DNA of 64,000 bases from Saposhnikovia divaricata (lineage: Eukaryota > Streptophyta > Magnoliopsida > Apiales > Apiaceae): contig CM071597.1 of assembly GCA_036435485.1 (NCBI GenBank), forward strand, positions 11,215,881 to 11,279,880. Direction: 5' to 3'. Positions 48,166 to 58,245 of this stretch are shown here, in pieces (positions within the stretch are counted from its first letter, which is position 1; every line of letters starts with the position of its first letter). The translations under genes and the position numbers were made by a program. Below the pieces are notes generated by a model that was not told the DNA's origin, ran no database searches, and worked only from the letters and a program-made list of their open reading frames with translations.

Positions 48166-50150
48166 CTAAGGGGCCTTAGGGGCCTCCTTAGCAGGAGAAG
48201 CATCCTCAGAGCTAGCCTCAGTAGTAGACCCCTCGTCGGCAGAGTTAGCAGCACCAGGCTGAGCTAGAAGAGGCTCGGGATCCAAAGCTGAGGTAGTGGC
48301 AGTAGCATGCTCCTTAACCAAAGTATCATCCTCCCCAAACAGCTCTTCACTGGAACCAGGCACCTGTGTCAAGGCACTGGGAAGGTGAGGGCTAGGAAAA
48401 GCAGAAGGCAAGAATAACCCTGGATGCTGCCTCAGAACTGCTTCAAGGGCCTTGGTCCACCCATCAGAAAACTGACTAGGAAAGAGCATCTCATCATGCT
48501 GATCCATGAGGGTCTTGTACTCCTCCGAATCCAGATATTCATCAATATGCTTCTCCTTGTCATCTCTCAGAGCAACCAGCTCCGCATGCATCCCTACCAT
48601 CTCTTTATCTTTCTTCTTTATTTGCTCCTCCAGACGGTTGATATGGAGAGTCTTCTTCTGAGACTCAGACTCAAAAGCTTTGGACTTCTCTTTCCAAGCT
48701 TTGGCTTTCTGAACCAAGCTTTGGAAATGGACGTTAGCCTGCATGAAAGGTTAGCATTGAAATCAAGTAGTGAATCTAAAGCCGTTAAGGTATTGAAAGA
48801 TAAAAGTTCGAAACTTACCACAGCGAGAGCCTGAGCACCGAGTGCCTCTGACTCCCCAATACCTCCACTAAGGACCATATCCTTATAGTCAGGGGTGGTG
48901 ATCGAGTTTAAAGACCAATCCATGGAGTGCTTCGTAGAGCCCACCACAGAATCCTGCTTCCTAAAGCCCCAAGGAGGCCTGAAAACCGTCGACTGGACAT
49001 TAACCTGGGAGCTCCCCTCCAGTCCAGCTATGTCACCATATCTCAACTCTCCTTTATGGACCTTGTGGGGGCGCAGAAAAGGAGGCTCCGTGTTTTTCCC
49101 TCGAGGGTCAGCAGCCCTCTTAGCTCGAACCATCCTGGCTGTCTCTTCATCAGGAGAGGGTGCAGCCTCCACAATCAATTTCGCAACTGCAAGAACGACC
49201 AAAAAGAGAGTTGGAATAAATTCAGTAATAAAAAGTAAATGGCAAAGACCAGTAAGAAAATTACCCCGCTCAGAAACTCTGGAAAGGCCTACTCCCCTTA
49301 GAGATTCCTCATTTAAAAGACTTAGGCAGGTAATAGAACTACCGTCTGCCTCGGTCAGAATATTATAAGCGGCCTGTTCCTCGGTACTAAGGACGATTCC
49401 CTTAGCACTTCCATCTGAGACTCTCGAGAATGTCTGCCTAAAGAGAGTGCCCCAATCACCTCCATCCCATTCTAAGTATGCGAACTCATTTTTCCAGCCC
49501 GCATTATTATCAGGAATTGACTTGCCATTAAAAATTGGGGGAACTCTAGGACGGAGCTTAACATATACCCAGCCAGGGTTCGTGGCAGGACTATTGTAAA
49601 ATTGAAAAAGTTTGCGAAAAAGCGCAACTGATAAAGGGAGTTGTTGTCGAAGACACAAAACCATAAAACATAATATAATTCTCCACGCGTTTGGCGGGAG
49701 TTGACATGGACTAATTTGAACATCAGCTAAGAGTCTAGGAATGAATTCATGAAATGGAAAACGAAGGCCAGCCACTAGACTCTCCCTATAAACACACAAA
49801 GAATTGGGTTTCCAGTGACAAGGTATGTCACCTGGCTCGGCTGGGACAAGTTTATAAGGTGATTTAATTTTGAAAAGCTTGTTATATCTAGTGATTTCAT
49901 CAACATCATGATAAGAGCTACAGCAGTCATATGCATCTAGTTCTGACAAAGATGGGTAATCATCTCCACGTTGATTTAACATATCTACTAGAGATGTGTA
50001 AGAAGAGCGAATGGTGATTGTACCTTTGGAAGAGGCAGAATTCATCTTTGCAAGGCGGGACTTAGCTTTGTCTTCCATTAGTGCTCCTGGAAAAAGATTC
50101 GAAGCTCTTGAAAAACCCAGAAAGTTTGAAGATTTGAAGAAAATCTTCAA
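48166..50150 (-). CDS. Antisense ORF of the Tat element, 3 exons, about 608 aa
   Basis: On the minus strand, exons 50150-49265, 49186-48819 and 48738-48166 join in frame across GT-AG introns of 78 and 80 bp (donors GTAATTTT and GTAAGTTT; acceptors TTCTTGCAG and TTCATGCAG). The first possible Met is at 50150; MEDKAKSR at 50078 may be the real start. The N-half carries YKLVPAEPGDIPC, YRESLVAGLRFPFHEF and QLPPNAWRIILCFMVLC, the pattern of the plant gypsy-type transposon domain (Pfam PF04195), whose function is unknown. The C-third is a coiled coil (LHINRLEEQIKKKDKEM) plus an acidic/Ser-rich tail. No stops interrupt the spliced frame. Antisense ORFs at this position are known in the Retand branch of Tat. 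Confidence 0.75.
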
Positions 50151-50341
50151 AGAAAACCCAGAAACTATGAAGGAGTGAAGGTATCTTCAGGAAAGAAACC
50201 CAGAAACCACCGTGAAGGGGAGGAGCTCGAAGAAAACTTTCGCCGAAAATCGCCTTGAAATAGAGATAACTACAGAGAAAATTTCTAGTGAAGTGTTTGA
50301 GTAGAAGTGAGAATGAGAAAGTGAACTCTCCACTCTCACTC

Positions 50342-50350
50342 TTATATACA
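50342..50350 (-). promoter_or_regulatory. TATA box for the antisense ORF
   Basis: The minus strand reads GTATATAAGAGTGAG, followed by a pyrimidine/purine-mixed leader. It lies about 190-270 bp upstream of the two possible start codons, a normal plant distance. Confidence 0.6.
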
Positions 50351-50647
50351 ACCTTTTAGCCGGTTAAAATTCCTCCAAACGGTCAAAAAACCTACAGTAA
50401 CAGGTCAGAAAAGCCCATGAAACCGGCCCAAATTAAGGCCCAATTCTAGGACATTCTTAGGAAAAAACCTTTGAAAAATATCTTAGAGAAAATTATAGAT
50501 ATTTTTGAAAAATATCATAGACAACAAAACCTAGATTTGGTTTCAAATAGCCCGGACGGGCCCAAAAATGACTATAAGGTTAAGCCCATTTTGAAAAGAA
50601 AGGTATCAGGCCCCATAAGAATAGGCCCGAAGCCAAAGTGGCCCTTA

Positions 50648-51350
50648 TTTCGACCAGAATCCTGGTCGAAACGACCAAGAATCCTGGTCGAAAAACTCTT
50701 CGACCAAAGCGTTGGAAACGCCCTTATTTCGACCAGAATCCTGGTCGAAACGACCAAGAATCCTGGTCGAAAAACTCTTCGACCAAAGCGTTGGAAACGC
50801 CCTTATTTCGACCAGAATCCTGGTCGAAACGACCAAGAATCCTGGTCGAAAAACTCTTCGACCAAAGCGTTAGAAACGCCCTTATTTCGACCAGAATCCT
50901 GGTCGAAACGACCAAGAATCCTGGTCGAAAAACTCTTCGACCAAAGCATTGGAAACACCCTTATTTCGACCAGAATCCTGGTCGAAACGACCAAGAATCC
51001 TGGTCGAAAAACTCTTCGACCAAAGCATTGGAAACGCCCTTATTTCGACCAGAATCCTGGTCGAAACGACCAAGAATCCTGGTCGAAAAACTCTTCGACC
51101 AAAACGTTGGAAACGCCCTTATTTCGACCAGAATCCTGGTCGAAACGACCAGGAATCCTGGTCGAAAAACCCTTCGACCAGAGCAAAATTGGACCCTTAT
51201 TTCGACCAGAATCCTGGTCGAAATGACCAGGAATCCTGATCGAAAATCTCTTCGATCAGGAAGAAAAAGAAGGCCTTGTTTCGACCAGAATCCTGGTCGA
51301 ATTCCTGGTCGAATTTCTGATCGAAAATACTCAGTCCTGGTCGAAATTTG
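50648..51350. repeat. 79-bp tandem repeat array with hairpins
   Basis: Seven nearly identical 79-bp units start at 50648, 50727, 50806, 50885, 50964, 51043 and 51122, followed by two shorter decayed units (about 51200 and 51279). Each unit has TTTCGACCAG and CTGGTCGAAA as 10-bp inverted arms with a 4-nt spacer, and a second pair TGGTCGAA / TTCGACCA. It lies between the antisense ORF promoter and the 3' LTR. Confidence 0.95.
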
Positions 51351-51669
51351 CTATAAAAATTGATTTTTTGACAGCAAATCTTCACAGACATGGAATTTTG
51401 GTACCTGTGGGTACCATAATAGGATAAATATGGAAATACGAGGAATTTCATAGATAATTCCTTGAAGAAAAAGACTCTGTAACTAAAGTTATGGAAATTG
51501 CTTAGCCTCGAATAAGGCATATCGTCGTAAACGTGTCGGTCGCTCCACACTTTGCATCAAGACGACATTTGTGAAACACTAGTGTACAAAGCTCTGACCC
51601 AAGTCTCACGAAAGGCAGTTAAAACTTCAAGGAAAACCTGATCAGTTTTCCTAGAAGTTGGGGGGCAAA

Positions 51670-52188
51670 TGATATGGGCTAAAAGTAAGCCTTAAAGACA
51701 TCTTTAATGTGGTATTAATTATACCCGGAATGGTCCAAACGTGGGGCCCACCAGTTGGGCCCAAACCCTATTTATAATATTAAATTCGTAATTAATATTA
51801 AGGGTAATAATCAGCTCAGCAAATAAGAATTGAATAAGGATAATATCTCTTTCAGACTTATCCTATAAGGCATCCAATTCTATATGGAAACTGATTCCTA
51901 CAAGGAATAGATCTAGAACTTTCCTCAAGGAGGTGACTTATCTATTAAGTCTCCAACTCCTACCTTAATTCTAAGGCTTCTCAGCCTATATAAAGGGTCA
52001 GACCCCTCACCTCAGAACTACGTTTTTGGCTTGATCTTTGATATTCATCAAAGTACGTAGGCATCTTGTGAAGGCAGAATCAGCCACGAGCACAAGAGCA
52101 GCCATTAAAGCACGAAGCTCACACACCCTTACATTAAATACATAAACCCTAGCCGCAATACTAGTAGCCTAGTTTTTGATCCACAACA
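51670..52188 (+). repeat. 3' LTR of the gypsy element
   Basis: 519 bp, two substitutions from the 5' LTR. It is preceded by the polypurine tract GAAGTTGGGGGGCAAA (51654-51669). Confidence 0.95.
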
Positions 52189-52261
52189 GTTGTGAATGAG
52201 GGATAACCAAACTACAAATTATACCCCTTCCCTTATTCCCTTTATTATAGTATGATATAGA

Positions 52262-52521
52262 CTAGCGTACATCTTTGTATATAATAATTTTTAGTATTAA
52301 ATATAAATTAATATGTTGTTGACGGGAATCGAATCATAGACCTTTGTATATAACAATTTTTAATATTGTTGTATCTAACGATCAAGATCTATTTGAGTTG
52401 AAGATCTAATGGCTGTGGATTAAGGATAATAAAATGAGAGGATAATAAAAAATAGGGATAAACCAAACTATAAATTATATCCATTAGCTTATTATAATAT
52501 AGTATAAATAGATAGTATAGA
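52262..52521 (-). mobile_element. Helitron B, truncated, head to tail with Helitron A
   Basis: The minus-strand 5' end TCTATACTATCTATTTATAC starts at plus 52521 after an A (plus T at 52522). The 3' CTAG is at 52262-52265, joined directly to the TC of Helitron A. It shares with A the blocks TATATAATAATTTTTAGTAT and GATCTATTTGAGTTGA. The 3' hairpin is lost. Confidence 0.6.
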
Positions 52522-52547
52522 TTTTGTATTCCTTTAATACTTTGTTT

Positions 52548-52700
52548 GTTGATATTTTTTTTTTTTGACAAACAAGGAATTGTATTAACTTGTATCAACC
52601 AAATCACAGCCAGGACAAACCCTTGAACTGACACTATAATTTGAATGGAAACAAATAAACCAAATAGCCTGCACCAATCCTGGAACCAGTAATATCACAA
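52548..52700 (-). mobile_element. Possible LINE 3' end with poly(A)
   Basis: The minus strand reads AATACAATTCCTTGTTTGTC followed by a run of about 14 A, resembling the 3' end of plant LINEs. No RT fragment and no target duplication were found, so the upstream limit is unknown. Confidence 0.35.
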
Positions 52701-52737
52701 ATGACCCTCACATACGCACCACCTGTAGTACAATGTT

Positions 52738-52863
52738 CAGAAACACCCCAGCTATCTACATGCCGAAAACCAGCTATAGACATGCCGAAAGTCCAATAAT
52801 CAGAAACACCCCAGCTATCTACATGCCGAAAACCAGCTATTGACATGCCGAAGGTGAAAGATC
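52738..52863. repeat. Tandem duplication, 63-bp period
   Basis: CAGAAACACCCCAGCTATCT starts at 52738 and again at 52801, each followed by ACATGCCGAAAACCAGCTAT. Two copies, nearly identical. Confidence 0.85.
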
Positions 52864-53301
52864 TCATAAAATGAACAAATTTTAGTTGTGAAAAGTAAGC
52901 ACTTGCAATATCCGATACCAGGCCAAATCCAATGCACGCATTACAGATCTCCCACAAAACCACATAAATCATTTTCAAAGTAGACAGGAACAAAACGCAT
53001 ACCAACATCAAAAAAACATATTAGTTGGTGAATACAGGCAATTTGTTTTTATCGTATAATTGAGACAGATTTTTGTTTTGTGGATGTAAATAGCATCAAA
53101 TTGCTTAGCAAAAAAAAAACATCAAATTGGAATTTTCTAATGACATAATTTATTTGTGCATTTTGTGACCAAATTTTTTTGATTTAGATTTCTTCTTTTG
53201 CCAAATATATTGCGGAGTATATTATTTTTGTATGTTTGTTATTTATGAAATTTTCAGGTATAGTTGTTCATGTAAAAACGCAAAAAAAAAAAAAAAAAGG
53301 T

Positions 53302-53500
53302 TTTTGAAAAAAATTGTCATTAACATACGTTTTAAAAAATGTTATACAAGTGATTTCATATATAATGAATATAACTTGTACAACATTTTGGCAATTAAAA
53401 AAAAATTTGAAAAAAATTGTTACTAACATACGTTTTAAAAAGTGTTATACAAGTGATGTGATATATAATGAACATAACTTGTATAACATTTTGGTAATTA
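53302..53500. repeat. Tandem duplication of about 100 bp with an AT hairpin
   Basis: AACATACGTTTTAAAAA, then TTATACAAGTGAT and TATATAATGAA, recurs in two copies starting near 53303 and 53404. Within each copy TTATACAAGT and ACTTGTACAAC/ACTTGTATAAC form an inverted pair. Confidence 0.8.
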
Positions 53501-53660
53501 AGTTGGAGTACTTCGATATTACTTACATAATTCCTAAAAATGTCCTATACAGGTAATATATACTTCAGATGTGTAGTAGTGTGATCAAAATAGAAATTTC
53601 TAGTAATGCGAGCAGATTATCATCTGCCATGCAAAGCTGAAAAATATGTCCATGTCAGTT

Positions 53661-54344
53661 AGGGTTGCAAACGAGCCGAGTCGATCGAGTTTTTATCGAG
53701 TCGAGTTTGAGTTTTTTTGTATCGAGTCGAGCTTGAGCTCGATTATCTTAACGAGCTTTTTTTTCTTGTCGAACTCGAGTTCGTTAACGTCCGAGCCGAG
53801 CCGAGTTCGAGTTTTTTAACTTTTTTTTTTGGCTTATTTTTAAATTTTAGACTTGTAAGATCACTTGTAAATTGTAAATTATAATCATTGGCAGTAGTTG
53901 TAGTAGTTGTAGGCAAAGAAACACAAGACAAGACAAGAATGAAAAAAGAATAAAAATTACGTAGAAAAAATAAAGGTGCTTGTTTATGTAATAAAAGAGA
54001 GCTTCAGTTATATTAGAACAAGGAATGGATACAAGGTATTTATAGGCTAATAAACAAAAAACCTTATTGTATTTCTAAAATAATAAAAACTAAAAACTAA
54101 AATTAAAACAATAAAAACATATTTTTTTTATTTTTATTGTATTGCTTAACGAGTTCGAGTCAAGTACCGAGTCGAACCGAGTTCGAGTCGAGTCGACCAA
54201 CCAAAAAACTCGGCTCGACTTGATAAGCTTATCGAACAAAATTTGGTGATCGAACTCGAGCTCGTTAACGAACCGAACCGAGTCGATCGAGTTTTTACCG
54301 TGTTGAGTCGAGTTCGAGCTCAGCTCAGTTCGTTTACAGCTCTA
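53661..54344. mobile_element. MULE-like MITE, TCGA-rich long inverted repeats
   Basis: The ends are AGGGTTGCAAACGAGCCGAG and, reading inward from the right, TAGAGCTGTAAACGAACTGA. The arms extend more than 150 bp, rich in GAGTCGAGTT and CGAACTCGAG words. Flanks ATGTCAGTT (53652-53660) and ATGCCAGTT (54345-54353) are a 9-bp duplication with one mismatch, the size left by Mutator-like elements. No transposase. Confidence 0.75.
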
Positions 54345-54410
54345 ATGCCAGTTATTCGTAATAGGGATTTTTCTGATTTAGTTCATGATTTGTTGGTATG
54401 TTAGTAATAA

Positions 54411-54438
54411 CTAGCATAAATGCCCGTAGGCACGGGCA
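54411..54438 (-). mobile_element. Helitron 3' terminus on the minus strand
   Basis: The plus strand shows A, CTAG (54411-54414), six bases, then TGCCCGT-AGGC-ACGGGCA, a perfect 7-bp stem. Read on the minus strand this is hairpin, CTAG, T. The element extends to the right. Two possible 5' ends read TCAGGTATTATAAT (from about 56506) and TCAGATATTATAAT (from about 56926), but neither is preceded by A. Confidence 0.6.
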
Positions 54439-55381
54439 CTGAACTAATTTCTCATTCGGAATTCTATATATTGAAATGATTATGTAATTAAAAATATGGT
54501 AAATGATAAGATTTCGATTTATCGAATGTTTTTATAGTTATTTTGTAATATTGTATACCAATTTTTTGAACCAAATATTTTATAAATTGATTAGATTTCA
54601 TAAAATTTGAATCAATATTCATACGATAATAATCACATGAATACTTATGAGTGTTAAATTATTAATTTAGTTTTCAATTGAGTAAAATAATTTTATTAAA
54701 TTGAACATTTAAATATAATATAAATAATTATCTTAGTAAAATTGTCCGTGTATAATAGTGGCGTATGTAAACTCATTGATTTTATTGTAAAAATTGATCG
54801 TATATGTAAGATTATATTTAAGACATATTACAAAATGTCTTAATATTGAGTAAAAGTCATCCTAATGCTTGTCTCAATCATTTATTCTAAACATATAAAT
54901 TTATAAACTTTTAAACTTAAATGTTTAGTTTTAGTCTAATATTTATTACACAACGTAGAAATTCAATAAAAAAATTGGGTAAATTGAAAAAAAAATTAGA
55001 TTACAATTTTGAATTATTTTTTAACTCAATTTAAAATTTTTCAACATATTTCAACTGATGTAAAATTTGACAATCTTAATGACCAGTGCATTCATATAGA
55101 ATCTAAAATCAAATTTTTTGTTTTTATGGTCTAAGTATATATTATAACTCAACCATTATATATTATACTGCTCAATATATTATATAAAAATTCATATGTA
55201 CCATACTTTATAGTCGAGTTATAATCTAATTGATCATTTTAAATAATTATTGTAATTTTGTAATATTTAATATATCTTTTTCGATTTAATTTGAATGTTA
55301 ATTATATTATTTTTTTATATATCACATAGATCATCATATTTTTAGAGTTTTCATCTTTTTAACATAATTTCAGTTAATTTC

Positions 55382-55384
<3 letters not shown>
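54439..55384. other. AT-rich non-coding DNA, possibly Helitron interior
   Basis: No ORF, RNA gene or bounded repeat recognised. Confidence 0.4.

Positions 55385-55437
<53 letters not shown>
55385..55437. repeat. (TA)n microsatellite
   Basis: About 25 uninterrupted TA units after TGTG. Confidence 0.95.
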
Positions 55438-55440
<3 letters not shown>

Positions 55441-56926
55441 AATATTTATATGACTCGCATATTTAAATCATTGAAAGTCTAAATAGTTGGTCGACCAAAA
55501 CCCTCTATGACTCACATATTTAAAATTTTATATACCTAAAAAGTTTTATGACGCAATTATTAAATTATATTATGATTTGATAACTAAAATTTACATATTT
55601 CTTAAAATCAACTTTTATTTTTTATTTAAATAATTTAACATCTACATGGAGATGCATGTAAATAAATATTTCTTCTTTTTGGACTCGGTTGCATTATGAG
55701 AAATCTAATTTTTTTTTTCTGTATCAATTATCTAAAATGACAAAGAGAATTTTAGTATGCTCAATCGATTAAAATATTTTTTGTAATTTTATTTATCCAA
55801 TATTCTAGATATAATATAAACCAACATTTCATTTACTCAAAAAAAATGTGAGGATGATACAAAAAGATAAGAGAGGTGGTTCATCATATAGGATTTTTAG
55901 ACAAAACTCAAAATCAACTATAGGACCATTGGTTAAGACATGAGTTTTAACGTTGAAGGTTAGTGGTTCGAATCCCAATACAAACATAGTTTCACTATTT
56001 TTTACATAATTATCAAAGGAAGTCATTTTTGTGATTTTCTAAAAATTAATAATAAAATTGTAATTTCACACCTATTAAAATGGCAAATTTGACCCTTGTG
56101 TTGAAGTTTAATATATAATAATAAATATTTTATCTTATAAATTGTACAAATTATTCCAATTTATTAAATGTGGTATTGGAATGTTACACGTATGATTTTT
56201 GAATATATGCTAAAGTTCTGGCTCTTATAATTTAAGTTTTAGGACAAATAAACTACAATATTTTGATAATCATTGAAGTCTTTTGTTGATGTTTTTTTAG
56301 TAACCGCAACTCTTTAATTTCTCACTTTTTTGATTGAAGTTAGGGTAATGTTACATATTTCTATTCAAGCCCTGTTGCTTGTTTATCCACTAGCTAAAAA
56401 TGCGATGATTGTTTTCTTTTTTTGTATTTAGGAAGTTAAGTAGTTAACAAATATTCCTGTCATACTTTTTCTTGGAGGAATGTAAATTTTTTATTATAAT
56501 ACCTGAGTCTACCCAAGTATGCGGTTAGTCAATCAGAAATTATGAATTATTTTAGGACCAATCAGAGATCATTCTTAATTTTTAGTCCAATCATATTATA
56601 TTATAAATTTTCCTTATTTATCATTTTTATTCTATTATACTAACCACGGTTAGCTAACAATTCTAATTTAAATAGAGTAATTTAATTTAACATATTCATA
56701 CATTACATATATTTTAAGGTTTAAAAAAAGATGGCACTTTTATGACGAATACTTACAGAACTAGAACTTGACGGGCATATTTGAATTCGGAGGGGTCGCC
56801 ATCAACTTATATCAAGTGCGGGGGCAATTTTTATTGTATTATCAATTCAATTTTGAATTTATTCACTTACATAATTTATTATTCTTTAATTTTATTAAGT
56901 ATCCTTCCTTTATTATAATATCTGAG
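55438..56926. other. AT-rich non-coding DNA
   Basis: No supportable gene. ORF-like stretches near 55829-56026 lack family resemblance. Confidence 0.4.
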
Positions 56927-58245
56927 TGTTGATGTAGTTTTGTGAAGTTCGTTCGCAGAAAGGACTATTGACTCAAGTTTAAATTTTAATTTCATAATAT
57001 TTAGTAGTGTGAGAAATAATTGATGTGCTTGTTGTTAACTAAAGTAAACTAATTATAAGCCAGTAAAACTAAGTTTTAACGATGAGGAGAAACAACCTGA
57101 GAACTAGGGTTCTTCAATTGGTTCAGTGATGCTGATATAATGCAATATCTACTTCTCGTACTTTGCTAAAAACAATTCTTCTAAACATTATAATGTTCTT
57201 TCCCGAGATACAATATAGTGCCTACAACTATACCTCAAAAGTCATTCTCATGATCAGTTGAAATACAATTATAAACTATTAAGACCCAAGAATTATAAGT
57301 TTCACAATCCTCTTATTAATCTCCCGATTCAATAATCAAACTATGTCTACCAAATCATGAACAAGAATTATGAATCCTCTTCCAATTCATCACAATTCCT
57401 ATAAATACAATTAAAGGTTAGCAACTCCCTTAATTGGGTTAAACCCTCAATGATAGATTAGCAAAGCAGAGAATTCGCACACAATCAAACAAACATATAT
57501 AACCAATGAATACTACCTAATTCTCGGATTAGAGAATTAGTTACACATGCTAGATAAAGAAAACAAGTATATATTAATGTGCAAAATCATTGTTACAAGA
57601 GATTAGAATGAAGAAAATACAACTTGAAGAATCACTTAAAGCTTGGATGGAATCCCTTCAATCCTTGCTCTCTTGTTCTCTCACCAAGTGTTTCTCTAAC
57701 TCTCTCGTTATACGATACCCTCAAAACCCTCGTTCTAATATTTTTATATACTTGGATGGGCTTTTCAAAAGTCATATATGGTAACTAAAAACTAATTACA
57801 ATTAAATAAAGAAATCTATTTTTATCCAGCTCAAGACCCCTGAATGTGATGCTCAGGCCCCTTGAACTTGCTGAAGCTTCCCTCAAGGCCCCAGAGTTCG
57901 AGGCTCAGGTCCCATGACTCCAGAAAGTGAGAATTCTAATCTGCTCAGAGCCCCTGAGTGTGAGGCTCAGGTCCGGACGTTCCAAATACTATAAATTTTG
58001 GTTTGTTCAAGGCCCTTGAGCCAAGGCTCAGGACCTATTTTCTCTACGTTTTGCCTCCTTTCAGCATGCCTTCTTGTCCCCAACACCTTACTCCTTTGAA
58101 GCTCCTACAAACATAGAAAACACCCATTTAGCGTTCATGTAAATTATATAACCAATAACATTATTTATATAGGACCAAAGCATCATAAAACAAGGCTTTT
58201 GAGGATTAATATGAAGCAAAATATATATATTTTAACCATACATCA
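56927..58245 (-). repeat. 3' LTR of the Athila-type element
   Basis: 1319 bp, TGTTGATGTAG to CATACATCA. Near 57830-58030 it repeats CCCCTGA and GAGGCTCAGG words. Compared with the right LTR it contains about 75 bp more after 57025. Confidence 0.88.

Larger units (their letters stand above)
41484..52188 (+). mobile_element. Tat-lineage Ty3/gypsy retrotransposon, 10.7 kb, very young
   Basis: LTRs of 519 bp differ at two positions. The target duplication GTTGT is exact (41479-41483 and 52189-52193). The primer site, one long gag-pol frame in gypsy order (protease, RT, RNase H, integrase), a second RNase H, an antisense ORF after pol, tandem repeats and a polypurine tract (51654-51669) are all present. 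The extra RNase H and antisense ORF fit the Tat group, Retand-like branch. Two nonsense codons interrupt gag-pol, so the copy is probably not autonomous. Confidence 0.93.
41153..52261 (-). mobile_element. Non-autonomous Helitron A, split by the gypsy element
   Basis: On the minus strand the 3' end is a hairpin (CCCGTGCTTTGCACGAG, about 41164-41181), then seven bases, then CTAA followed by T (plus 41153-41156 TTAG after A). The 5' end TCTATATCATAC lies at plus 52261. Without the gypsy element and its duplicated GTTGT it is about 400 bp. A 66-bp tandem duplication (41344-41475) lies inside. It has no coding capacity. Confidence 0.7.

Noticed and set aside
50648..51350. Regular repeats with palindromes that could suggest a CRISPR array
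   Set aside because: The units are contiguous with no unique spacers, lie inside a plant gypsy element, and there is no cas gene.
50471..51363. Long overlapping ORFs on both strands (up to about 250 codons) with a 79-residue period
   Set aside because: They are the 79-bp tandem repeat read in different frames. The unit has no stop codon in several frames because of its palindromic composition. No family resemblance and no start context.
57590..57784. 64-codon ORF, repeated at 63397-63591
   Set aside because: Lies inside both LTRs of the Athila-type element; no family resemblance.
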